DNA of 64,000 nucleotides from Anabaena minutissima FACHB-250 (GTDB lineage: Bacteria; Cyanobacteriota; Cyanobacteriia; Cyanobacteriales; Nostocaceae). A program made the translations under genes and the position numbers. Location of the stretch: positions 496,001 to 560,000 of the forward strand of contig NZ_JACJRG010000001.1 of the NCBI RefSeq assembly GCF_014697125.1, read 5' to 3'. Position 1 is the stretch's first letter, and each line of letters begins with the position of its first letter. Under the pieces are notes generated by a model that made no database searches, was not told where the DNA came from, and was given only the letters and a program-made list of their open reading frames with translations. Shown in pieces: positions 8,419 to 16,308 of the stretch.

Positions 8419-9624
8419 ATGGATAACTTGCCAGTGGTTGCTCAAGCGGGTGCATCCCAACCAAATAACACTCAGGATAATGAATTTTTAGTGCGATCGC
8501 CAGTTGATTCTCATTCTCAAATCCCACAACCTGTAGGTAGTGAGTTTGATCGGGCGATGATGCAACGGTGTTTGGAACTTGCCCGCCGTGCTTTGGGACG
8601 CACTTCACCTAATCCGTTAGTGGGGGCAGTAATTGTTAAAAATGGGCAGATTGTCGGGGAAGGTTTTCATCCCCGTGCTGGCGAACCTCATGCCGAAGTT
8701 TTTGCCCTAAAAGATGCCGGAGAGCTAGCGCGTGGTGCTACAGCCTATGTGAGTCTTGAACCTTGTAATCATTATGGCCGAACTCCACCTTGTTCAGAAG
8801 CTTTAGTGGCGGCTGGTGTGGCTAGGGTAGTGGTGGGGATGGTTGATCCTAACCCCTTGGTAGCTGGTGGTGGGATTAAGCGTTTGCGATCGGCGGGAAT
8901 AGAGGTGTTAGTGGGAGTAGAAGCGGAAGCTTGTCAGCAACTCAATGAAGCTTTTGTCTATCGCATTCTGCACAAACGACCTTTAGGTATTTTGAAATAC
9001 GCTATGACTTTAGATGGTAAAATCGCCACTAATTCCGGTCATAGTGCTTGGGTTACAAACCAAGCAGCGCGTAGCGAAGTTCATCAATTACGGGCTGGTT
9101 GCGATGCGGTGATTATTGGTGGTAATACTGTTCGTCAAGATAATCCTTACCTCACTAGCCATCAACTAGAGGCGCACAATCCCCTGCGGGTGGTGATGAG
9201 TCGCTCTCTCAATTTACCTACAGATGCCCGCCTGTGGCAAACCGCAACAGCACCCACTTTGGTATTGACACAAGTCGGTGCTAACCCAGATTTCCAAAAA
9301 TTCTTACTGGAACAAGGGGTTGAGGTACTAGAGTTACCATCTCTCACGCCACAAACGGCAATAGAACATTTATATCTGCGGGGTTTTTGTAGTGTGTTGT
9401 GGGAATGTGGCGGGACTTTAGCAGCCAGAGCAATATCTGAAGGTGCAGTGCAGAAAATCTTAGCCTTTATTGCCCCCAAAATCATCGGTGGTAATCATGC
9501 ACCGACACCGGTTGGTGACTTAGGTTTAAATACTATGACAGAGGCTTTGCTTTTAGAACGTGTTCGTTGGCGTGTCGTTGGTGGCGATTGTTTGGTAGAA
9601 GGTTATTTGCCACACAAGAATTAA
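8419..9624 (+). CDS. ribD: Bifunctional riboflavin biosynthesis deaminase/reductase RibD
   Basis: About 401 residues from ATG 8419; no strong ribosome binding site, and the first ~45 residues are a poorly conserved extension, so a downstream ATG-ATG start (near 8557) is possible. Deaminase domain: 'MQRCLELARRALGRTSPNPLVGAV', zinc motif 'PHAEVFAL' (His ~91, Glu ~93) and 'PCNHYGRTPPC' (~115-125). Reductase domain: 'RPLGILKYAMTLDGKIA', 'VIIGGNTVRQDNP', 'VLWECGGTLAARAISEGAVQ'. It converts the GTP-derived pyrimidine to 5-amino-6-ribitylamino-uracil phosphate in the cytoplasm. Confidence 0.95.
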   Translation: MDNLPVVAQAGASQPNNTQDNEFLVRSPVDSHSQIPQPVGSEFDRAMMQRCLELARRALGRTSPNPLVGAVIVKNGQIVGEGFHPRAGEPHAEVFALKDAGELARGATAYVSLEPCNHYGRTPPCSEALVAAGVARVVVGMVDPNPLVAGGGIKRLRSAGIEVLVGVEAEACQQLNEAFVYRILHKRPLGILKYAMTLDGKIATNSGHSAWVTNQAARSEVHQLRAGCDAVIIGGNTVRQDNPYLTSHQLEAHNPLRVVMSRSLNLPTDARLWQTATAPTLVLTQVGANPDFQKFLLEQGVEVLELPSLTPQTAIEHLYLRGFCSVLWECGGTLAARAISEGAVQKILAFIAPKIIGGNHAPTPVGDLGLNTMTEALLLERVRWRVVGGDCLVEGYLPHKN

Positions 9625-9693
9625 TAGATAGTAGTTCATAGTCAATAGCAGTAACTATTGGCTATGGATTAGTAAGTTGTAGATACGTTACTA

Positions 9694-9909
9694 TCAACAC
9701 TGTCTATCATAAGCAATATCACGTATTAAAGATAGCCGAGATTGAATATAGTCAGTCAGGAAGCCAGTTTCATTAGGCTCTAAAAATGCTTGCGTAGTTG
9801 TTTGGTGTGCTAACCATTGCACCAAGCTAGCATCATCCATCTGCAAGAGTATTTTGGTTTGGGAGTTTTCCACCACAGCCCAGAGTTGACGCAGAATTGT
9901 AGGAGTCAT
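9694..9909 (-). CDS. Small conserved cyanobacterial protein, unknown function
   Basis: 71 residues (MTPTILRQLWAVVENSQTK... through ...IAYDRQC). No membrane segment or signal peptide; predicted helical, with acidic and polar composition. I recognise it only as a type of short protein conserved in cyanobacteria. It converges on ribD and starts at ATG 9909. No functional clue from neighbours. Confidence 0.6.
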   Translation of the reverse strand: MTPTILRQLWAVVENSQTKILLQMDDASLVQWLAHQTTTQAFLEPNETGFLTDYIQSRLSLIRDIAYDRQC

Positions 9910-10414
9910 CAGACCTCAATTTAATCATTTAGCTTAGTTGTTTTCAGATTACACAATTACAGCAGCAGATCACGACATTAACGTACAAGCTGAGACAAGT
10001 ATTATTAAAAACTTAATATAGGGTTTTAAAACTTGATTAAGTTTAATAATGTAACCACCACATTAAATGATTAACAAAAGTTAAAATTCAGTCAATTTCT
10101 GGGGCTGAGAATTGGATTTTAAAGTGCTTATTTATGAGTAGATAAAATTTAACCTACCCACACCATATATTACAGTTCAATGAAATGTACCCAGAGTAAA
10201 TACTTGTTATGGATGATTAAATAGTTGATTTATCTAAGAAAATTCTACCATTTATGACCAAAAAATCAATTATTAGAACTATTTTGTAAATATATAAGAA
10301 CATGAGATAGAGAGTAGACAGCCCTAGCAAATGAAATTCGCGGCAATACAGACAAAATCCGCTCAGGCTGGTTGCTCTTTTTTTGTTGACTGACTTCAGC
10401 AGGTATATTTAATT
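9910..10414. other. Intergenic region, 0.5 kb
   Basis: AT-rich, no ORF. It contains an imperfect inverted repeat (ATTATTAAAAACTTAA at 10001-10016 against TTAAGTTTAATAAT at 10037-10050). No other structure recognised. Confidence 0.5.
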
Positions 10415-10801
10415 TCAATCTTCGTACTCTACCCAGCTATTAGGTGTCTCAGAAACATGGACTTTTAGCTGCACCTCTGGCGGTAATTTTTTCTTAGTTT
10501 CGTCGTAGATATACTTAGCGATCATTTCCGCAGTTGTCTCATATTCAGGAGACATAACTTCATTTAAAACAGAGTGATCAAGTCCGCCTTTTGTGGCATC
10601 TTGTTTTGCCCAACGTAGCGTTCTAAAATCAGCTACCATCACTTGGTTTGGACAGTATTGTGAAGCGTATAGTTGTGTAGATGTTGCTTCAATGCGGACT
10701 TGATAATTATGCCCGTGCATTCGACCACAAGGGCCATTGTAATCTTTAATGTAGTGAGCAGCATTAAAGGTAAATTCTGTGACAACTTTCCATTTAGGCA
10801 T
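10415..10801 (-). CDS. queD: 6-pyruvoyl-tetrahydropterin synthase / 6-carboxytetrahydropterin synthase family (QueD)
   Basis: 128 residues. Zinc ligands are visible as His16 ('FNAAH'), His29 and His31 ('GRMHGHNY'), and Cys25 is in the catalytic position just before. The 'VMVADFRTLRW' and 'GLDHSVLNE' motifs and the terminal 'VHVSETPNSWVEY' (Glu for pterin binding) complete the T-fold. QueD makes 6-carboxy-tetrahydropterin on the way to queuosine. A pterin-synthase role cannot be excluded because the CxxxHxH spacing is shared. Single gene. Confidence 0.88.
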   Translation of the reverse strand: MPKWKVVTEFTFNAAHYIKDYNGPCGRMHGHNYQVRIEATSTQLYASQYCPNQVMVADFRTLRWAKQDATKGGLDHSVLNEVMSPEYETTAEMIAKYIYDETKKKLPPEVQLKVHVSETPNSWVEYED

Positions 10802-10898
10802 CTTAATACAACCCCTTAGTTGATTATTAAATTAATTTCATATCTCTTTATATTATGAGAGTGAACAACAATGTATTTACACTTATTGTTGAGTGTTC

Positions 10899-10931
10899 AG
10901 ATCCCCGACTTATTTGAGAAGTCGGGGATCT
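10899..10931. terminator. Hairpin repeat between queD and the secreted-protein gene
   Basis: AGATCCCCGACTT (10899-10911) and AAGTCGGGGATCT (10919-10931) form a perfect 13-bp stem with a 7-base loop. This GATCCCCGACTT palindrome is widespread in Nostocales intergenic DNA. It lies upstream of leftward queD and downstream of the next leftward gene (ends 10952), so it can act as that gene's terminator. Confidence 0.65.
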
Positions 10932-10951
10932 TATTTCTCGTAAGAATCGCA

Positions 10952-11512
10952 TTACTGACCAACATCGAGGTTAAGATAGAAGCTTTTATCAACCACTCTA
11001 TAACTACCATCATACTTAATTATAGGAATGGTAACTCGGTGTTGTCCTGCTGCTAGTTGCCATGAGTTAGGAAAGTTGCTGATATTGTGACAACCTGTGT
11101 TAATGGGAAAAGTGCTATGAGTTGATAGCATATCTTGATAATTCTCAATGCTATCTTTAAATAAATATACCCTGGCTTCTAATTTGTTGAGTTTTACTTC
11201 AGTTGGTATGCAATAAGTTAAGCTTAAAAATTTCATTGTATCCCCAGCTTTTAGAGGAAGACGTTGGTTAGATTTAACTTGTTGTGGTTCATCGCTATTA
11301 ATCTGCATAAATAAATGAGCAACGCATACTTTATTGGCAATAGTTGGATGGCATTCTGAAGCAGTAGAATTTGATGGATTGGTAGGAGCGGAATTAGTAG
11401 AAGTGTTCCCTTGAGAACTAGGTTTATTGATAAAAGCTGATCCTAAAGTTGCAGCAGCAGTGATCAGAGAAACTAGGATAGGGGTCATAACTTTTAATTT
11501 GGAAAGTTTCAT
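10952..11512 (-). CDS. Secreted or membrane-anchored hypothetical protein
   Basis: 186 residues. The N-terminus (KLSKLKVMTPILVSLITAA) is a signal peptide or anchor, followed by a low-complexity Asn/Ser/Thr/Pro linker (about 30-52) and a compact domain with four cysteines ('SECHP', 'KVCVAH', 'LTYCIP', 'TGCHN'), suggesting an exported disulfide-bonded fold. No family recognised. Stand-alone gene. Confidence 0.65.
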   Translation of the reverse strand: MKLSKLKVMTPILVSLITAAATLGSAFINKPSSQGNTSTNSAPTNPSNSTASECHPTIANKVCVAHLFMQINSDEPQQVKSNQRLPLKAGDTMKFLSLTYCIPTEVKLNKLEARVYLFKDSIENYQDMLSTHSTFPINTGCHNISNFPNSWQLAAGQHRVTIPIIKYDGSYRVVDKSFYLNLDVGQ

Positions 11513-11975
11513 ATTTAGATAACTCCAGAAAATTTTTATCTCTTATTTATTAGATTATCTGGGTAGTTATATTTTGTCGGTATGTGGAGGTATGAGTTAT
11601 TACTGTCGATACTTTTTTGGGTAGGTAGGTCAAAGTAGGTTCAAGTTGGTTTGACTAATCGCCCTCATTAAACAGCCAGTCCATGCAAAGGATTTAACGT
11701 GAGTTCAATAAGTTTTAAAAACCCCTCTCCAAAGACGCGGAGCGGCTTCTCGCTAGAGTACCTCTCCCCTACAAGGAGAGAGGCTTTAAAACCTTTATTT
11801 TTCGTTGATATTTCCAGATATTTAAGCCCCTCTCCGCGTCGGAGAGGGGATGGGGAGAAGTCATCGAACTCACGTGGATTTAAGGCTAACGACAACGCAG
11901 TAAAACTGACATTTATGCAAAAATATTCTCGATTTTGGGTTAGTATGAATAACTACCAGTCATTTATAGCAACTA
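11513..11975. other. Intergenic region with a dispersed repeat
   Basis: No gene. Most of it is the repeat unit at 11698-11874; the rest is AT-rich and probably includes the promoter of the NTPase gene starting at 11976. Confidence 0.5.
11698..11874. repeat. Dispersed repeat, copy 1, with terminal inverted repeats
   Basis: Ends are CGTGAGTTC (11698-11706) and GAACTCACG (11866-11874), with inner CCCCTCTCC / GGAGAGGGG arms. The left ~80 bases, including AGTTTTAAAAACCCCTCTCC and AAGACGCGGAGCGGCT, recur nearly identically at 53340-53455. Small non-coding repeat, possibly mobilised in trans. Confidence 0.7.
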
Positions 11976-12986
11976 ATGAACGGAGAAGACGCATTTACTT
12001 TTATTGATAGTCTGGTTGCTTCCAAAAATGGATCTGGTTTTAGTGATGCAGAAAAGGCTGTGTTTTTAGGAATTTGGGAAGGTAAGACTTATCGTGTGAT
12101 TGCTGAAGAAATCAATTTTGAGGAGCAATCTGTAAAAGAAATAGGGGGTAGGTTATTTAATAAGATTTCTGAAGTGTCTCAAGTAGAAATCAAGATTCAG
12201 AAAAATAATTTTAAAATCTCAATAGAGAAAATATATAATCAGCAATCTACACAAATCCTAACTACCTCAAAATCAACTTTAGAACTTATCAACCCTTTTA
12301 TTCCCCAACAAGGGAGAGTAGAAGATGCACAACTGTTTTTTGGACGGAAGCGGGAAATACAACGGATATTTGAGGTGCTGAACAGTGGTAGTAGTGTAGT
12401 TATTGTAGGGGAAGAAGGAATTGGCAAGTCTTCTCTTTTATGGGCAATTTGTCAACAAGCAGAAAATCAGCTTCAGCTTCAGCCTGTATTTCTAGATTTG
12501 AATTGGGTTAATGATGAGGAAGAATTCTATAAAGCTTTGTGTTGCGAGATAGGTATCTCTGAAAGTAAGGGCTATATGCTAACTCGCAATTTACGAGATA
12601 AACGAGTGTTGCTAGCTATAGATAATGTGGGTAAGTTGAGTTGGCAAGGGTTTACTCGCCAAGTGCGGGATCATTTGCGGGGTTTAGCAGAGGGTAGTAA
12701 TCTGCGGTTGGTTTTAGCTGCAACTGAACCTTTAGATAAATTATTTAACGATAGTCAGAATGATGGTAAAACTTCGCCACTTGCGGGGATTTGTCAAGAA
12801 GAGAATATCAAGCCGTGGGATGAAATCAGTATCCGTGATTTTATTAGCTGTCGTTTAGCTATGACTTCAGTGAGTTTTACTGAGGAAGAAATCATCCAAC
12901 TGATTCAAGAAAGTGGCGGACATCCTCGGCAACTGATGCAGTTGTGTTATCTAACTTACTCGCAGTATTTGGCAGGTGCGAGATGA
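11976..12986 (+). CDS. HTH-NTPase protein (AAA/STAND-like)
   Basis: 336 residues. Residues 1-75 are helical and look like a sigma-70-region-4-like HTH ('SDAEKAVFLGIWEGKTYRVI' then a second helix pair), similar to the N-terminal HTH of cyanobacterial conflict-type NTPases. The ATPase follows a 'FFGRKREIQRIFEVLN' entry motif, with Walker A 'VGEEGIGKSS' (144-153) and Walker B 'RVLLAIDNV', then 'LRLVLAATEPL' (sensor) and 'GGHPRQLMQLCYLTY' at the end. Unlike most STAND proteins it stops right after the NTPase, with no repeat or effector domain. The next gene (13435) on the same strand is a membrane-repeat ATPase, so the two may act together. Confidence 0.75.
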   Translation: MNGEDAFTFIDSLVASKNGSGFSDAEKAVFLGIWEGKTYRVIAEEINFEEQSVKEIGGRLFNKISEVSQVEIKIQKNNFKISIEKIYNQQSTQILTTSKSTLELINPFIPQQGRVEDAQLFFGRKREIQRIFEVLNSGSSVVIVGEEGIGKSSLLWAICQQAENQLQLQPVFLDLNWVNDEEEFYKALCCEIGISESKGYMLTRNLRDKRVLLAIDNVGKLSWQGFTRQVRDHLRGLAEGSNLRLVLAATEPLDKLFNDSQNDGKTSPLAGICQEENIKPWDEISIRDFISCRLAMTSVSFTEEEIIQLIQESGGHPRQLMQLCYLTYSQYLAGAR

Positions 12987-13434
12987 AATTTAGTATTTTG
13001 ACCTCTCCCCCCAATACGGTTCGGATAAGCAGGGGAAGCAGGGGAGGAAACCCGCATTTCTCACAAACAGTAGGGGCGGGTTTACAGATATGCTCGAATC
13101 ATTCACGAATATTTCGCTCAACCCGCCCCTACAGACTCTGGACTGAGGTTGCAAGAATTGATAAGAAATCCGGGTTAATGTATCGCCTGACATTGTTAAT
13201 GTATCGTTTGACATTGCCAATGTATCGCCTGACATTGCTAATGTATCGTTTGACATTGTTAATTTATCGTTTGACATTGCCAATGTGTCGTCTGACATCG
13301 CCAATGTATCGACTAACTATCTTGTGTGTACACAGTAGCCTACAAGAAGAAGAGAGTAATGTTACTCCCCCTTCCCTCATAGGGAAGGGGGTAGGGGGGT
13401 TAGGTCTTTTACAGGTAAAGGCGGAGGGTGAATC
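12987..13434. other. Intergenic spacer with palindrome and 21-bp tandem repeats
   Basis: 448 bases between two co-oriented NTPase genes. Contains an inverted repeat GTAGGGGCGGGTT (13070-13082) / AACCCGCCCCTAC (13120-13132), a seven-copy 21-bp tandem array (13175-13321) and a G-rich stretch (13371-13406). The array stays open in two frames on opposite strands, but this is explained by the 21-bp period. Confidence 0.6.
13175..13321. repeat. 21-bp tandem repeat array, about 7 copies
   Basis: Units follow NNAATGTATCGYYTGACATTG, with alternating TT/CC/CT at the start and C/T changes in the centre, the last copy diverged. No spacers, so not a CRISPR. Because 21 is divisible by three, the reverse strand reads as a repeated heptapeptide (SNDTLAM-like) without a credible gene context. 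Confidence 0.85.
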
Positions 13435-16131
13435 ATGACTTCTCCTGTACCTCGCCTAAACTTAGCACCGAAATTGCGGCGACCCCTTTCACTGTGGAAT
13501 CCTTTAGATTATCTGCGTCTTTTGTATTGGGTGTTTTTCTTTCCCCAGGCTTTGCGGTGGTATGTTGATACTTTTGGAGGTGGGTATATTGCCTCAAAGG
13601 ACATGAATTGGCAAAAGGGATGGGAATCATTCCGTCAACATCCTATTCAGCGTCAGTTGCTTTTTCAGGTTTTGATACTAACCGTTGTTACACCTGTAAT
13701 TCTAGGTCTAATTTTAGAGGTTTTAAACGTCCCTTTTGACTGGTTTGGCGCGGCGAGAAGCGTAGTAGTAGGCGTGGTGGTAGGCGTATTGGTACGCGTG
13801 GCGTTTGGTGTGGCGTTTGGCGTGGTGGGAGGCATAGCGTTTGGCGTGGTGTTAGGCGTAGCGTTTGGCGTGGTGTTAGGCGTGGCGGAAGGCATGGGGG
13901 GAGGTGGGGCGTTCGGTGTGGCGGGAGGCGTGGCGTTTGGTGTAGCGGGAGGCGTAGCGTTTGGCGTAGCGGGAGGCGTGGCGTTTGGCGTAGCGGGAGA
14001 CGTGGCGTTTGGCGTGGCGTTTGGTGTGGCGTTTGGCGTGGTGTTTGGCGTGGTGGTAGGCGTGGGGGGAGGTGGGGCGTTTGGCGTGGCGTTAACCGTG
14101 GCGTTTGGCGTAGTGTTAGGCGTGGCGGGATGCGTGGCTAATTTACGTCCAGAAAATTGGTTGTTTGGCTTGTTTATAAACTTGCAATCATCCAATGATC
14201 ATAACTTGCCAATATCTCGTATAACCCCCCTCCCTTTACCCAATATTGCTTCTTGTTTGCAGAATTGGCTGCAACAAGATTGGGAAAAAGGTTTAGATAA
14301 TGCGAATGAATTTTTAGCATATACTCTGCAATTTATCCCTGTTATTCAAGCAGTTAACCAGGTACTTGCTAAAACTCCATCAGAGCAAATTATTTGGCGT
14401 GTTTCTTGTTTGGCTAAATCTCCTTTTGACTGGAATCTGGTACGTTTTGCCTCAGCTTCTCTAAATGCCACTTTAAAATCAGTTTTTATAAATAATTTCT
14501 TTATTATTCCTATCTTTTGGCGCAAAAAATGGCAGCCTAGTATATTAACAGATATTCGTATAGACACCCCTGCTTGTGCTGCTGCTGCCGGTTTTTGGTA
14601 TCTCCATGAACAAAAACCGACAAAAGCACAGAAAGCATTTGATAAAGTAATTTCTCTACTTTATGGGAAGGAAATGTATATCCTTGCCGAAACTTTAGCA
14701 GCATTTCAAAATGCAAAACAAGTGGCTACTATTGCTACTCTGCAAATACCTGCTTTTCCACAAGAACCAGTCTTACGTCCTAACACCTGGAAAGTCCTTA
14801 ACCGTTTGCGTCGTGTAATAGAAGATATCCAGTTTGTTAACAAAAGTGTATCTCGTTCAGCTAGGTCTTTAGCACTTAATCGTGCTTTAGGGGAACTAAC
14901 AAGCATTCTCAATACATCTGATAATTTGCCACAAGCCGAGCGCGGTTTAATAGTAGATATTACCCAAACTTGGAAAGAAAGCTTATTACAAATCGCTGGC
15001 GAAGTCGGGGAAATTTCTATTACCAAGCCTGTCATTAATCCTTATGTCATAGGCGACCCCGTTCAAGGTAATCTCTTTGTGGGGCGAGAAGATGTGATGA
15101 GACAGCTAGAAGAACTATGGGTAATGGGTAATCAACTCCAGTCCGTAGTTCTTTATGGTCACAGGCGTATGGGTAAAACTTCAATCTTGCTGAATGCGTC
15201 TCAATGTCTAGGCTCAGGTATACAGTTAGCTTACGTCAACCTGCTGCGTTTGGGGGATAGTCCCGAAGGTGTGGGTGAGGTACTAATGGCAATTAGTGAT
15301 GAAATTTCTCAAACTCTGAAAATTCCATCACCAAATGACGCGGATTTATTGAATCTTCCCTATAGAAGTTTTGAACGCTATTTAAAACAGGTGGAAGCAC
15401 AGTTAGAGACTGGGTTAATTATTGGTTTAGACGAATTTGAGAAAATTGAGGAACTCATAGAAGCGGGAAAAATCCCTCCAGATTTTATGGGTTATCTGCG
15501 GGGTTTGGTGCAAATGAGTTCTAAAGTTGCCTTTGCTTTTGCTGGGTTGCATACTTTACAGGAGATGACAGCAGATTATTTTCAACCCTTTTTCGCTAGT
15601 GTTATTCCTATTCATATCAAATTTCTGGAACGTGCAGCGACCCGCCAAATTTTAGCTAACCCAGGTGAAGATTTTCTCCTTGACTATACGCCAGAAGCTT
15701 TAGACAAAATCCATGCTTTAACTCATGGTCAACCATATTTAGTCCAACTGCTAGGGTTTCAGTTAGTGCGCCGCTACAATGACCAAGTTTTTGAGCTAGG
15801 AAGACCCCGTGACCCTGTTTTTACAGTAGATGATGTAGAGGTTGTGATTAATAATCCTGAGTTTTTCCAGCGTGGACGCTACTATTTTGATGGGGTTTGG
15901 GGTCAGGCGGCGCAAGATGTGGACGGTCAGCAGGATATATTAAAACTGCTTGCGCCTTATGTAGAGGGGTTGAGTTTTGATGTCTTAGCTCAGTCTACGG
16001 GGATGAGTGGTGAAAGTTTGCAGGCGGCGTTGGATACTTTGAAGCGTCATGATGTGGTTGAGGAAGGTGGGGGAGGGTGGCGAATTATGGTGGAGTTGTT
16101 CCGGCGTTGGGTTGTGCAGTGGAAGAGGTGA
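13435..16131 (+). CDS. Membrane Gly/Val/Ala/Phe-repeat protein fused to STAND-like ATPase
   Basis: 898 residues. Residues 1-107 include membrane segments ('LYWVFFFPQALRWYV', 'LILTVVTPVILGLILEVL'). Residues about 108-236 are an extraordinary repeat of 'VAFGVAGG', 'VAFGVVLG' and 'GGGGAFG' units, hydrophobic with glycine every 4 residues, encoded by 12- and 24-bp tandem repeats of GGCGTGGCGTTT / GGCGTAGCGGGA. A helical middle part (250-540) follows, then 'NLFVGREDVMRQLEELW', Walker A 'YGHRRMGKTS' (~574-583), Walker B 'LIIGLDEFE', 'HGQPYLVQLLGFQLV' and a C-terminal winged-helix-like end 'LKRHDVVEEGGGGWRI'. It fits an inner-membrane signalling NTPase, with the Gly-rich region forming packed helices or a pore. 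Function unknown; conflict/defence is one inference. Confidence 0.8.
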   Translation: MTSPVPRLNLAPKLRRPLSLWNPLDYLRLLYWVFFFPQALRWYVDTFGGGYIASKDMNWQKGWESFRQHPIQRQLLFQVLILTVVTPVILGLILEVLNVPFDWFGAARSVVVGVVVGVLVRVAFGVAFGVVGGIAFGVVLGVAFGVVLGVAEGMGGGGAFGVAGGVAFGVAGGVAFGVAGGVAFGVAGDVAFGVAFGVAFGVVFGVVVGVGGGGAFGVALTVAFGVVLGVAGCVANLRPENWLFGLFINLQSSNDHNLPISRITPLPLPNIASCLQNWLQQDWEKGLDNANEFLAYTLQFIPVIQAVNQVLAKTPSEQIIWRVSCLAKSPFDWNLVRFASASLNATLKSVFINNFFIIPIFWRKKWQPSILTDIRIDTPACAAAAGFWYLHEQKPTKAQKAFDKVISLLYGKEMYILAETLAAFQNAKQVATIATLQIPAFPQEPVLRPNTWKVLNRLRRVIEDIQFVNKSVSRSARSLALNRALGELTSILNTSDNLPQAERGLIVDITQTWKESLLQIAGEVGEISITKPVINPYVIGDPVQGNLFVGREDVMRQLEELWVMGNQLQSVVLYGHRRMGKTSILLNASQCLGSGIQLAYVNLLRLGDSPEGVGEVLMAISDEISQTLKIPSPNDADLLNLPYRSFERYLKQVEAQLETGLIIGLDEFEKIEELIEAGKIPPDFMGYLRGLVQMSSKVAFAFAGLHTLQEMTADYFQPFFASVIPIHIKFLERAATRQILANPGEDFLLDYTPEALDKIHALTHGQPYLVQLLGFQLVRRYNDQVFELGRPRDPVFTVDDVEVVINNPEFFQRGRYYFDGVWGQAAQDVDGQQDILKLLAPYVEGLSFDVLAQSTGMSGESLQAALDTLKRHDVVEEGGGGWRIMVELFRRWVVQWKR

Positions 16132-16308
16132 AAAGCTCACGCAGAGGCGCAGAGGCGCAGAGAAGATTGCAAAGAATCGATTTTACTTAGGTCTGAGGAA
16201 ATGACGACAACTCGGCGAAAAGATATGCCATATCACGCATTGGCTACCATCACGTTTAGAGCAAGTGTATTAGCCCGATCGCTAACTCATAATATAGAGA
16301 TGTTAGAA

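Noticed and set aside
12990..13304. Leftward 104-codon open frame of SNDTLAM-type heptapeptides
   Set aside because: Open only because the DNA repeat is 21 bp; no start context or conserved domain; equally open on the other strand.
13175..13321. Possible CRISPR array
   Set aside because: Units are contiguous 21-bp repeats with no spacers and no cas genes nearby.
13665..14195. Leftward Thr/Pro/Asn/Ala-rich open frame
   Set aside because: Mirror of the GGCGTGGCGTTT repeat in the membrane-repeat gene; low-complexity shadow.
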